A stretch of DNA of 10,156 nt from an uncultured Bacteroidales bacterium (GCA_947367415.1 CANBEE010000086.1:1-10156); one strand, 5' to 3'. Shown: positions 1-7,363, counted from the first letter of the stretch. Notes: generated by a model from the letters alone, not told the origin. A program made the numbers and translations.

Positions 1-72
1 CTTTTTCAAGCAGAAGACGGAATACGAGATGACGTCGAGTCTCGTGGGCTCGGAGATGTGTATAAGAGACAG
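1..72 (+). other. Illumina P7/Nextera adapter contamination (not genomic)
   Basis: Bases 7-30 match the Illumina P7 flow-cell primer with one mismatch (A instead of C at position 21). Bases 31-38 (GACGTCGA) sit where the 8-base i7 index belongs. Bases 39-72 match the Nextera read-2 transposase adapter, whose last 19 bases (54-72) are the Tn5 mosaic end. Bases 1-6 (CTTTTT) are of unknown origin. The order primer, index, mosaic end is exactly that of a sequencing library molecule, so the genome begins at 73. The mosaic end here must not be read as a natural Tn5 insertion. Confidence 0.97.
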
Positions 73-74
73 CC

Positions 75-167
75 CCAGATGATTTGCTCGACCCGATCAC
101 GGCGCTACTTTCTCATCCGAAGCGGCTGGTGATTAAGAATTATTGGTGTCCGATAAAACTTTTTTAG
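75..167 (+). CDS. 3' end of an unidentified ORF, possibly a transposase (partial)
   Basis: One frame stays open from the adapter junction to the TAG at 165-167 and gives 30 residues, beginning PDDLLDPITALLSHPKRL and ending KNYWCPIKLF. The rest of the gene is missing because the contig ends here. The fragment is too short to assign a family with confidence. Its last codons (NYWCPIK) are encoded by the left arm of an inverted repeat (141-158), and a hairpin terminator starts 14 bases after the stop. Both fit an insertion-sequence transposase whose 3' end lies next to the element's terminal repeat. It could instead be a host gene whose tail was altered by a small inserted element. A contig break inside a repeated insertion sequence would be common, which slightly favours the transposase reading. 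Confidence 0.4.
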   Translation, partial: PDDLLDPITALLSHPKRLVIKNYWCPIKLF

Positions 168-284
168 AGAATAAAAAATTAGGACTGGTTCCATTTGGAG
201 GAATCAGTCCTTTTGGGTTATTTTGGTTTTACCACAAACTCTTATAACCATGGGCAAAAGTAGTCATTTTATCGGACAGCAATA
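141..284. mobile_element. Inverted-repeat-bounded element or insertion-sequence end
   Basis: Two inverted arms face each other. The left arm at 141-158 reads TATTGGTGTCCGATAAAA. The right arm at 267-284 reads TTTTATCGGACAGCAATA. They match at 17 of 18 positions, with a perfect 12-bp core at 147-158 and 267-278. The enclosed stretch is AT-rich, holds a terminator hairpin and has no gene. No convincing direct target duplication is visible just outside either arm. Two readings fit: a MITE-like element of about 130-145 bp, or the right end of a larger insertion sequence in which the sequence at the ORF end is an internal copy of the terminal repeat. The outer limits are therefore uncertain. Confidence 0.45.
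181..214 (+). terminator. Rho-independent terminator inside the inverted-repeat element
   Basis: AGGACTGGTTCC (181-192) pairs with GGAATCAGTCCT (200-211) through a 12-bp stem with one G-U pair, around a 7-base loop. A T run follows at 211-214. A-rich sequence precedes the stem (173-178), so it may also work on the other strand. It starts 14 bases after the stop of the partial ORF and would end that transcript. Confidence 0.8.
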
Positions 285-310
285 GTAATCTATATATAGC
301 TTATAATATG

Positions 311-350
311 AATCCCTGCAACCTATTCAATTGCAGGGATTTTTGTTTTC
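311..350 (+). terminator. Second rho-independent terminator upstream of the mannosidase gene
   Basis: AATCCCTGCAA (311-321) and TTGCAGGGATT (331-341) form a perfect 11-bp stem around a 9-base loop. The T-rich tail TTTTGTTTT follows at 341-349. It lies only about 100 bases after the first terminator with no gene between them. This suggests it was the original terminator of the upstream gene and that the inverted-repeat element was inserted in front of it. Confidence 0.85.
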
Positions 351-427
351 TTGAGGGGGAGCAATGCTATACGCGATTAATTAGCAGAAAAAAGAGCAAC
401 AATACCCACTATTGTACAAAGATTTAC

Positions 428-435
428 TATATTTG
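428..435 (+). promoter_or_regulatory. Bacteroidota-type -7 promoter element for the mannosidase gene
   Basis: TATATTTG fits the TAnnTTTG consensus of the primary sigma factor in Bacteroidota. It lies 66 bases before the ATG and downstream of a strong terminator, where a promoter is expected. A matching -33 TTTG/TTG at the usual 19-21 base spacing is not evident; the nearest TTG (412-414) is too close. The leader would be about 60 bases long. Confidence 0.55.
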
Positions 436-501
436 CACTATGAGAGTTATGTTCGCGCAATCCCTCTCCCGTAGCATGACTAACACACAAAAGAGATACC
501 A

Positions 502-3500
502 ATGAAAGCAAAAAAATGGATGGCGCTGCTGGTAGCTTGCCTGATTGGTGGCAGCGCAATGGCCCAAGAAGAGAAACCCAAGGCTTACCTCGTATCGGAT
601 GCCCACCTCGACACACAGTGGAACTGGGACATACAGACCACCATCAAGGAGTACGTATGGAACACCATCAACCAGAACCTCTTCCTGCTCGAGAAGTACC
701 CCAACTACATCTTCAACTTTGAGGGAGGCGTCAAGTACTCATGGATGAAGGAGTACTACCCCCTGCAATATGAGGATATGAAGAAGTATATCAAGGAGGG
801 ACGCTGGCACCTGAGCGGAGCCAGCTGGGATGCCACGGACGCCATCGTGCCGTCGGTAGAGTCAGCCATACGCAACATCCTATTGGGTCAGGAGTATTAC
901 CGTCAAGAGTTTGGCACGGAGAGCACCGACATCTTCCTGCCCGACTGCTTCGGATTCGGGTGGACACTGCCCACCATCGCCAGCCATTGCGGACTCATTG
1001 GATTTTCGTCGCAGAAGCTCGGATGGCGCAACCACCCTTTCTATGGCGACCAGAAGATACCCTACACTATCGGTCTGTGGAGGGGCATCGACGGCGCCAC
1101 CATCATGATGGCCCACGGCTTTGACTACACCTCACGCTGGCAACTGGAGGAGGACCTCACCGAGAGCAAGCGCCTGCAAGACCGCATCAAGCAAAGCCCG
1201 CTCAACAGGGTATACCACTACTACGGCACAGGCGACATAGGCGGTTCGCCCACGCTCAACTCTGTAGATGCCGTGGAGCGTAGCCTCACCAGCAATGGCC
1301 CGGTGCAGATTATCAGCGCTACCAGCGACCAACTCTACAAGGACTTTCTTCCCTATAGCAGCCACCCCGAGCTGCCCGTACATGATGGCGAACTGCTGAT
1401 GGATGTGCACGGCACAGGATGCTACACCTCGCAGGCAGCCATGAAGCTCTACAACCGTCAGAACGAACTCTTGGGCGACGCTGCCGAGCGCTCATCAGTA
1501 GCAGCCGACATGCTCGGACTGGTTCCGTATCCTGCTGCGAGCCTCACAGAATCGTGGAGGAGATTCCTATTCCACCAGTTCCACGATGACCTCACGGGTA
1601 CGAGTATCCCCCGCGCCTACGAGTTCTCCTGGAACGATGAGCTGCTCTCGCTGAAGCAGTTCTCAAACATCCTGACCACCTCGGTCAGCGCTGTGGCCTC
1701 ACAGATGGACACCCGCGTGAAGGGACTCCCCATCGTATGCTACAACGCGCTCGGCTACGAGGCTACCGACGTTGTAGAGGTAGTGGTAGAGACAGCCAAG
1801 TGCCCCAAGAGGGTCAGCGCCTTCAATGCCGAGGGCAAGGAGGTGGCATCGCAACTCATCGACTATGCCGACGGCAAGGCCCACGTGCTGATAGAGGCTA
1901 CCGTGCCTGCCAACGGATATGCTGTATATGACCTGCGCCTCTCGGGCTCGGCCAAGGGTGTAGGCACAGAAACCTCGGCCAGTGTCATCGAGAACTCCAT
2001 CTACAAGGTGCAGTTCAATGCGCAGGGCGATATCACTTCTATCCTCGACAAGGCCAATCAGCGCGAACTGGTGAAGCAGGGCAAGGTCGTACGCCTGGCA
2101 CTGTTTACCGAGAACGAGTCGTTCAGCTGGCCCGCTTGGGAAGTACTGAAGAAGACTGTTAATGCGACTCCCATATCCATTACCGACGGTGTAGCGATGA
2201 CACTTGTAGAGGATGGCGCACTGCGTAAGACCCTCTGCGTGGAGAAGCAGTACGGTGACTCTAAATTCCGTCAGTACATCCGTCTCTACGAGGGTGCACT
2301 TGCCCACCGCATCGACTTCTATAACGAAGTGAATTGGCAGACTACCAATGCACTGCTCAAGGCCGAGTTCCCCATGAACCTCGACAATGAACTGGCCACC
2401 TACGACCTTGGTATTGGCTGCGTACAGCGTGGTAACAATACCGATATTGCTTACGAGGTTCCTGCACAGCAGTGGGCCGACCTCACCGACAAGAGCAACG
2501 CCTACGGTGTGACCATCATGAACGACTGTAAGTACGGTTGGGACAAGCCCAACAACCATACCCTGCGCCTCACCCTGCTCCACACCCCGAAGACCCGTCG
2601 TGGATATGCCTACCAAGACCATCAGGACTTTGGCTACCACACCTTCACCTATAGTCTGCAGGGCCATGCCGGTGCTTTGCAGAAGGCTGTCGCTTGCTCC
2701 GATGCCGAAGTACTCAATCAGCACATCAAGGCTTTCGTTGTTACGGAGCATAACGGTGTATTGGGCAAGAATTTCTCGTTGGCATCATCAAACAATGAAA
2801 ATGTCGTTATCAAGGCCCTCAAGAGAGCCGAGAGCACCGATGAATACGTAGTGCGTGTATACGAGACCGGTGGCAAGGCCATGCAGAATGCTTCCATCAC
2901 CTTTGCGGCCGATATCATAGAGGCCGTAGCTGCTGACGGTACCGAAAAGACCATCGGTAAGGCTGGCTTCACGGGCAACACCCTGCAGGTATCCATCAAG
3001 CCCAACAGCATCAAAACCTACAAGGTAAAGCTCGCCAAGCGGTCTGCTCAGCCGCTCAACTACGAATACATGGCTCTCGACTACGACAAGAAATGCTTCA
3101 GCTGGAACGCCCTGCCCGGTGATGCCAACTTCGAGGCTGGCTACGCCTATGCCGCCGAGCTGGTGCCTGCCGAGCTGTTATCGGGCGGTATCCCCTTCCG
3201 CCTTGAGCGCGAGCGACTGGTCAATGGCATGAAGTGCGAGGACGACACCCTGCAGCTCCCTGCCGGGCACAGCTACGACCGCCTCTATCTCCTTGCCGCC
3301 TCATCTACGCCGAGCAAGAGTACCCAGGGCACCTTCCGTGTGGGCAAGCAGGCTCAAGCCATCAGCGTGCCCTCCTACACCGGCTTCATCGGTCAGTGGG
3401 GACATACCGACCACACGCAGGGATATATGTACGATACTGAGGTAGCCTATGTAGGCACCCACCGCCATTCAGCTGAGGGCGATCACCCCTACGAGTTTAC

Positions 3501-4113
3501 CTATATGTTCAAGTACGCCATCGACATACCAGCCAAGGCCACACAGGTGATTCTTCCCGATGCTCCTGATATGGTGCTCTTTGCTGCTACCCTCGTCGAT
3601 GAGGCCTATGCGCAGGCCATTCCAGCCTCAGTGCTCTTCCGCACTGGAAATGAAGGCAACGGCTCCAAGGAGGATGCTCCTGTAGCCGCTCCGCGTGAAA
3701 ACCTGCTCAAGCCACAGCACATCATCGGATGGTCAGGCTTCGTACATCAGGGTGAACGTCCCGAACTGTTGGTCGATGGCAAGGACAACACCAAGTGGTG
3801 CGATGTATCGAGAGCGCCCAGCTACGTGGAGTTCGACCTTGGCACCGCCACCTCCATCAGTGCATGGAAGATGCTCAATGCAGGCGCCGAGGTACCCTCA
3901 TACATCACCAGCGCATGCCTCCTGCAAGCACGCAACAACAAGAGTGAAGACTGGGTAACCATAGACTACTATACCGGCAACAAGCGCAATATTGTGATGC
4001 GAGAGCTCGAGCACCCCGTATCGGCCCGCTACCTCCGCCTCTACGTTGTGCAGCCCACCCAAAACCCCGACAGCCACGCCGCCCGCGTATACGAACTTGC
4101 CGTATATGAATAA
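502..4113 (+). CDS. Exported GH38 alpha-mannosidase with C-terminal F5/8 type C domain
   Basis: This 1203-residue enzyme very likely hydrolyses alpha-mannosidic bonds outside the cytoplasm. Residues 1-21 form a signal peptide with a probable cut at AMA|QEE. The motif LVAC at 10-13 resembles a lipobox, but the hydrophobic stretch continues past it, so signal peptidase I is favoured. The GH38 catalytic domain follows: H35 and D37 (AHLD) as zinc ligands, D148 in LPDCFGFGWTLP as the expected nucleophile, and H360-D361 in HQFHDDLTGTS at the end of the helical middle domain. The typical GH38 beta-sandwich region occupies about 390-850. An extra beta-rich region spans about 850-1035. A short linker then leads to a discoidin-like carbohydrate-binding domain at about 1067-1203 (NLLKPQ start, LLVDGKDNTKW, ARYLRLYV). 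The protein is long for the family because of these two C-terminal modules. An AG-rich AAAAGAGAT precedes the chosen start, which gives a complete signal peptide. The gene ends in tandem TAA TAA. No SusC/SusD pair is present, and mannan or N-glycan as substrate is inference. Confidence 0.93.
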   Translation: MKAKKWMALLVACLIGGSAMAQEEKPKAYLVSDAHLDTQWNWDIQTTIKEYVWNTINQNLFLLEKYPNYIFNFEGGVKYSWMKEYYPLQYEDMKKYIKEGRWHLSGASWDATDAIVPSVESAIRNILLGQEYYRQEFGTESTDIFLPDCFGFGWTLPTIASHCGLIGFSSQKLGWRNHPFYGDQKIPYTIGLWRGIDGATIMMAHGFDYTSRWQLEEDLTESKRLQDRIKQSPLNRVYHYYGTGDIGGSPTLNSVDAVERSLTSNGPVQIISATSDQLYKDFLPYSSHPELPVHDGELLMDVHGTGCYTSQAAMKLYNRQNELLGDAAERSSVAADMLGLVPYPAASLTESWRRFLFHQFHDDLTGTSIPRAYEFSWNDELLSLKQFSNILTTSVSAVASQMDTRVKGLPIVCYNALGYEATDVVEVVVETAKCPKRVSAFNAEGKEVASQLIDYADGKAHVLIEATVPANGYAVYDLRLSGSAKGVGTETSASVIENSIYKVQFNAQGDITSILDKANQRELVKQGKVVRLALFTENESFSWPAWEVLKKTVNATPISITDGVAMTLVEDGALRKTLCVEKQYGDSKFRQYIRLYEGALAHRIDFYNEVNWQTTNALLKAEFPMNLDNELATYDLGIGCVQRGNNTDIAYEVPAQQWADLTDKSNAYGVTIMNDCKYGWDKPNNHTLRLTLLHTPKTRRGYAYQDHQDFGYHTFTYSLQGHAGALQKAVACSDAEVLNQHIKAFVVTEHNGVLGKNFSLASSNNENVVIKALKRAESTDEYVVRVYETGGKAMQNASITFAADIIEAVAADGTEKTIGKAGFTGNTLQVSIKPNSIKTYKVKLAKRSAQPLNYEYMALDYDKKCFSWNALPGDANFEAGYAYAAELVPAELLSGGIPFRLERERLVNGMKCEDDTLQLPAGHSYDRLYLLAASSTPSKSTQGTFRVGKQAQAISVPSYTGFIGQWGHTDHTQGYMYDTEVAYVGTHRHSAEGDHPYEFTYMFKYAIDIPAKATQVILPDAPDMVLFAATLVDEAYAQAIPASVLFRTGNEGNGSKEDAPVAAPRENLLKPQHIIGWSGFVHQGERPELLVDGKDNTKWCDVSRAPSYVEFDLGTATSISAWKMLNAGAEVPSYITSACLLQARNNKSEDWVTIDYYTGNKRNIVMRELEHPVSARYLRLYVVQPTQNPDSHAARVYELAVYE

Positions 4114-4209
4114 TAAACGAAGCTGACTGAGTTGCAGGACCACATAGAGAGAAACGAGACATTCAAGTAGTATTTTACAGCAATAGGTGGTAGCTATCTG
4201 ATTTTTCCT

Positions 4210-4217
4210 TACCTTTG
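4210..4217 (+). promoter_or_regulatory. Bacteroidota-type -7 promoter element for the glycosyltransferase operon
   Basis: TACCTTTG fits TAnnTTTG and lies 27 bases before the first glycosyltransferase ATG, in the 130-bp gap after the mannosidase gene. The -33 position holds only a weak match (GGTGG at about 4186-4190). No hairpin terminator is evident between the mannosidase stop and this site, so some read-through from upstream is possible. Confidence 0.6.
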
Positions 4218-4243
4218 CAATTAGATAGTATCGCTATACCCAC

Positions 4244-5212
4244 ATGAAGCTGAGCATCATCATACCTGTATATAACGTAGAGAAGCACCTTGTGCGCTGC
4301 GTGGAATCGGTCATTGCACAAGAGTTGGCCGACTACGAGATTATACTTGTAGATGATGGAGCTACAGATTGTAGTGGAGTGCTTTGCGATAAGTTACAAC
4401 AGGAGCATGACACTATCCGTGTCATACACCAAAAGAATGGCGGACTCAGCGATGCACGCAATACAGGCATTGAAGTTGCTGTGGGGAGCTATATCACCTT
4501 CGTGGACTCTGACGATGAGCTTTGCCATAACAGTCTGAAGGAGAACCTGGAGTTTCTCGTCAATCATCCAGAAGTTGATATGCTGGAGTATCCCGTTGAG
4601 GTGCATGCTTGCAGCCCACATGCCTATAGGCTGAGCTTCCCCGACGAGACACAGCGTACAGACATCTTTGCCGACTGGATACGCCGCGAAGGCTATGTGC
4701 ATTGCTATGCCTGGAATAAGATTTATCGCAGGGAGCTGTGGCGCGAGACACGCTTCCCTGTCGGTGCCTACTATGAGGACACAGCCGTGATGCCCGCTAT
4801 CGTGCATCAATGCCGTGGCATACACTACTCGAGCCAAGGATGCTACCGCTACATCATGCACCCGGGTACTATCACTACAAGCTACCGCTACGACAAGCAA
4901 CGTCAGCTATTTGAGAACAACCATCGCCTCTATAAAGAGATAAAGGAGGATAATGCGTTACGCACCGAAGCCATGCGTCTATGGATCTGTTGCCTCAACC
5001 TGCTGATCGACCTTGGCCGATGCACCGATATTGACCGAAGCGACTACGAAGCAATCATCGAAGATGTCGACAAACATCGCCCTGCATACAAAGCCCTAAT
5101 CAAGGCTGCTCCCAATGCCGCCACCCACGCCAAATTGCTACCACTCCCCCTCGTAGGACTAAGGGTCTATTGCCGCTCATACATAACACTCACCAAACCT
5201 CTGCAACCATGA
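4244..5212 (+). CDS. Glycosyltransferase family 2
   Basis: This 322-residue cytoplasmic, GT-A fold enzyme transfers a sugar from a nucleotide donor onto a growing glycan. It starts with the family hallmark SIIIPVYNVEKHL. Nucleotide-binding acidic residues follow at D37-D38 (LVDDGATDCS), then NGGLSDARN (65-73), the metal-binding DXD-type motif DSDD (88-91), the AWNKIYRREL block (156-165), and E178-D179 (YYEDTAVMP), where the catalytic base is expected. Length and motif order are normal for transferases in capsule, O-antigen or exopolysaccharide loci. No membrane segment is obvious. It is the first gene of a three-gene operon behind its own promoter, and its TGA overlaps the next ATG (ATGA). 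Donor and acceptor cannot be told from sequence. Confidence 0.93.
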   Translation: MKLSIIIPVYNVEKHLVRCVESVIAQELADYEIILVDDGATDCSGVLCDKLQQEHDTIRVIHQKNGGLSDARNTGIEVAVGSYITFVDSDDELCHNSLKENLEFLVNHPEVDMLEYPVEVHACSPHAYRLSFPDETQRTDIFADWIRREGYVHCYAWNKIYRRELWRETRFPVGAYYEDTAVMPAIVHQCRGIHYSSQGCYRYIMHPGTITTSYRYDKQRQLFENNHRLYKEIKEDNALRTEAMRLWICCLNLLIDLGRCTDIDRSDYEAIIEDVDKHRPAYKALIKAAPNAATHAKLLPLPLVGLRVYCRSYITLTKPLQP

Positions 5213-6246
5213 TAAGCTTCATCGTCACCACCTACAACTTGGAGGACTGGCTACTACGCCGCTGCCTCGAAAGCATCACCGCGCAGGGACTGGAGCGTGA
5301 CAGCTACGAAATCATCGTCGTAGACGATGAGAGCATAGTAAGTCCGCAGCATATCATCGACGAGTTTGCCCCAAAGGCCAACATCGCGCTTTACATTCAG
5401 GAGCATGCACGCCAAGGTGCCGCCCGCAACCTCGCCTTGCAACATGCCAAGGGAGAATGGATACAGTTTGTCGATGGCGACGACTATCTTTACACTGGTG
5501 CCATTGCCCCCTTGCTGAAGTTGGCCGAGGAGAACGACTTAGACCTACTGACCTATGGCTTCAGCAAGGTAGGAGATGAAGCGGGAACCACCACTGACCA
5601 CAGAAAGGAATCCACCAGCGATACATACCAGCCGAATGGCTATAATAGTTATCAATTCCCAACTCTCAATTCTCAATCAGAAAGCGGCGACTCATACATG
5701 CTCCGCCACAACCTGTTTGGCAGCTGCTGCATGCAACTCTTCAAGAAACAGCTTCTTGACGACCCCATATACGGTGCTCCACTGCGCTTTACCGAAAACA
5801 TCTATATCGAAGACGAGGAATTCATCACTAAGCTCGTATGGAGAGCTCAGCGCATGGCCTCAACAGATGCCATAGCATACGCTTACTATCAGCGTCCCGG
5901 CTCTACCGTACACAACCGCAGTCGTGAGCATACCGACGAACTGTTCCGCAATTACTTTGTGGTGCTGAAGCGTCTGATTGATTTTGAGAGAGAGGTAATA
6001 GCCAAGCCTCACGATGGGCTCACACGCAAGATTCGCTTCTTCGCCATAGACATACTGCGCCGCGCACTGCGCGAACCCGACTGGAAGGACAGATGGTACC
6101 GTTCGGCCATGGAGCTACTCGGGCTGAACCTCTACCCTATCCCATCGGCCAACTATTCATGGAAGTACCGCATGTTTCGCCTTTTAGCACAGAGAAGCCC
6201 CGGACGCCATATACTAAGATTCATTGAAAAAAGACAACTGCAATGA
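5209..6246 (+). CDS. Glycosyltransferase family 2 with a low-complexity insert
   Basis: A second GT-A fold sugar transferase, 345 residues from the chosen start. An in-frame ATG at 5170 would add 13 residues (MPLIHNTHQTSAT) unlike any GT2 start. The ATG at 5209 begins directly with MISFIVTTYNLEDW and forms an ATGA overlap with the previous gene. Motifs in order are VVDDES (37-42), GAARNLAL (70-77), DGDD (89-92, metal and nucleotide binding), and the acidic cluster EDEEF (201-205), where the catalytic base is expected. Residues about 122-162 (GDEAGTTTDHRKESTS onward) form a polar, probably disordered insert. Part of it (148-157) is encoded by a CAATT-type repeat seen more often between genes in this group. 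The frame stays open and the motifs downstream are intact, so the enzyme is probably active. It overlaps the next gene by ATGA. Confidence 0.92.
   Translation: MISFIVTTYNLEDWLLRRCLESITAQGLERDSYEIIVVDDESIVSPQHIIDEFAPKANIALYIQEHARQGAARNLALQHAKGEWIQFVDGDDYLYTGAIAPLLKLAEENDLDLLTYGFSKVGDEAGTTTDHRKESTSDTYQPNGYNSYQFPTLNSQSESGDSYMLRHNLFGSCCMQLFKKQLLDDPIYGAPLRFTENIYIEDEEFITKLVWRAQRMASTDAIAYAYYQRPGSTVHNRSREHTDELFRNYFVVLKRLIDFEREVIAKPHDGLTRKIRFFAIDILRRALREPDWKDRWYRSAMELLGLNLYPIPSANYSWKYRMFRLLAQRSPGRHILRFIEKRQLQ
5651..5677 (+). repeat. CAATT-type tandem repeat inside a coding region
   Basis: Three copies of a short TCAATTC/TCAAT unit occur in 27 bases (ATCAATTCCCAAC, then TCTCAATTCTCAAT). The stretch is more AT-rich than the surrounding coding sequence and encodes the polar segment QFPTLNSQS of the second glycosyltransferase. 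Similar CAATT-rich sequence appears between genes at 8392-8422. It may be a small repeat captured in frame, or chance low complexity. Confidence 0.4.
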
Positions 6247-7343
6247 AGATACTACTCCTCGGCGAATACAGCAACGTGCATTGGACACTGGCCTGCGCCC
6301 TGCGCAAGCTGGGGCACGAGGTGTGTGTGGTATCGAACTGTGATGAATGGAAAGGCTACTCCACTGACATCCCGCTCATCCGCAAACCGGGACGATGGGG
6401 AGCCATCACCTATCTATATAAGGTGCTAAGACTATTGCCCAAGTTCAGAGGATACGACGTGGTACAGCTCATCAATCCCGTACACTTCATCGACCTCAAA
6501 GCCGAGCGTGGCATACGCATCTATGACTATCTGCGCCGACACAACAAACGGGTATTCCTCGGTGCCTTCGGGTATGATTACTACTACGTATACGACAGTG
6601 TGGTGCGTCACACCCTGCGCTACTGCGACTTCTACACTCCGAAAAGAGAGGTACGCCACGAATGGAACAGTGCCAACGAACATGATTGGCTACACACCTT
6701 CAAGAAGGAGGCCAACATACACATTGCAGAGACTTGCGACGGCATCATCAGCGGACTTTACGAGTATGACGTAGCCTATCGCCCCTACTTCCCAGAGAAG
6801 ATAACCTTCATCCCCTTCCCCATAGAAGTGAGCAACACTGCAGCAGAGCTTTTACCCAATGTAAGCAATCGTAAATTGCGTTTCTTCATCGGTATACAAC
6901 GCCACCGCACCGCACTGAAGGGAACAGACATCATGTTACGCGCACTTGAGCGTATCGTTGCCGACTACCCCGAACAGGCCGAGATGTTAAAAGCCGAGTC
7001 GGTACCTTTCGAACAGTACAAGGAGATGATGCGCAGCAGCGATGTACTGCTCGACCAAATCTACAGCTACACTCCTGCCATGAATGCCCTGCTGGCCATG
7101 AGTCAGGGACTGATATTGGTAGGAGGCGGCGAAGAGGAGAATTACACGATTCTGGGCGAGGAAGAGCTACGCCCCATCATCAACGTGCAGCCCGACGAGG
7201 AGGACATATACCGCCAACTCGAACAACTGGTGCTGCACCCCGAGCGCATCGACCAGCTCAAGCGCGACAGCATCGCCTACATCCGCCGCCATCACTACAG
7301 CATCAAAGTGGCCAAGCAGTATATTGCAGCCTGGAGCAAATAA
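6243..7343 (+). CDS. GT-B fold glycosyltransferase (GT4/GT1-like)
   Basis: A 366-residue cytoplasmic or membrane-associated sugar transferase. The N-terminal Rossmann-like half starts MKILLLGEYSNVHWTLACAL and runs through GHEVCVVSN, DVVQLINPV and KRVFLGAFGYDYY. The C-terminal half starts near KLRFFIGIQRHR (211-222) and has KGTDIMLRALE (226-236), typical of the donor-binding half of GT4 enzymes. GEEENYTILGEEELRPIINV (296-315) lies where GT4 proteins carry the acidic E-x7-E-type motif that holds the nucleotide sugar. Between them SSDVLLDQIYSYTPAMNALLAMSQG matches the usual block before that motif. Length is normal for the fold, and family placement beyond GT-B is inferred. Its ATG overlaps the previous TGA (ATGA), so it is translationally coupled as the last gene of the operon. 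Its stop lies 20 bp from the stop of the convergent lysozyme gene, and no terminator hairpin is seen between them. Confidence 0.85.
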   Translation: MKILLLGEYSNVHWTLACALRKLGHEVCVVSNCDEWKGYSTDIPLIRKPGRWGAITYLYKVLRLLPKFRGYDVVQLINPVHFIDLKAERGIRIYDYLRRHNKRVFLGAFGYDYYYVYDSVVRHTLRYCDFYTPKREVRHEWNSANEHDWLHTFKKEANIHIAETCDGIISGLYEYDVAYRPYFPEKITFIPFPIEVSNTAAELLPNVSNRKLRFFIGIQRHRTALKGTDIMLRALERIVADYPEQAEMLKAESVPFEQYKEMMRSSDVLLDQIYSYTPAMNALLAMSQGLILVGGGEEENYTILGEEELRPIINVQPDEEDIYRQLEQLVLHPERIDQLKRDSIAYIRRHHYSIKVAKQYIAAWSK

Positions 7344-7363
7344 AAAACAAGAAAAGTATTCGA

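Larger units (their letters stand above)
168..501. other. Non-coding region between the partial ORF and the mannosidase gene
   Basis: This 334-base AT-rich stretch contains, in order, a hairpin terminator (181-214), the right arm of an inverted repeat (267-284), a second hairpin terminator (311-350), and a promoter-like element followed by the leader of the mannosidase gene (428-501). A short palindrome CTATATATAG lies at 290-299. An open frame from 308 to 505 can be read through it, but that frame crosses both the second terminator and the promoter and is not taken as a gene. No RNA gene is recognised. Confidence 0.7.

Noticed and set aside
54..72. Tn5 mosaic end read as a natural transposon end
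   Set aside because: It is directly preceded by the P7 primer, an index and the rest of the Nextera adapter, so it comes from library preparation.
308..505. Small rightward open frame of 65 codons upstream of the mannosidase
   Set aside because: It spans a perfect terminator hairpin and the promoter-like element, has no ribosome binding site, and its sequence is rich in residues expected from random AT-rich DNA.
1699..2751. Long antisense open frame of 350 codons on the minus strand within the mannosidase gene
   Set aside because: It lies wholly opposite a well-supported GH38 coding region and shows no recognisable domain. Its composition is what the codon bias of the sense gene would produce.
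4114..4243. Terminator after the mannosidase gene
   Set aside because: I looked for a stem followed by a T run in this gap and found only short, unconvincing pairings.
5170..5208. Upstream ATG as the start of the second glycosyltransferase
   Set aside because: The extra 13 residues do not resemble a GT2 start and would overlap the previous gene by 43 bases. The ATG at 5209 gives a 4-base overlap and starts directly at the conserved first strand.
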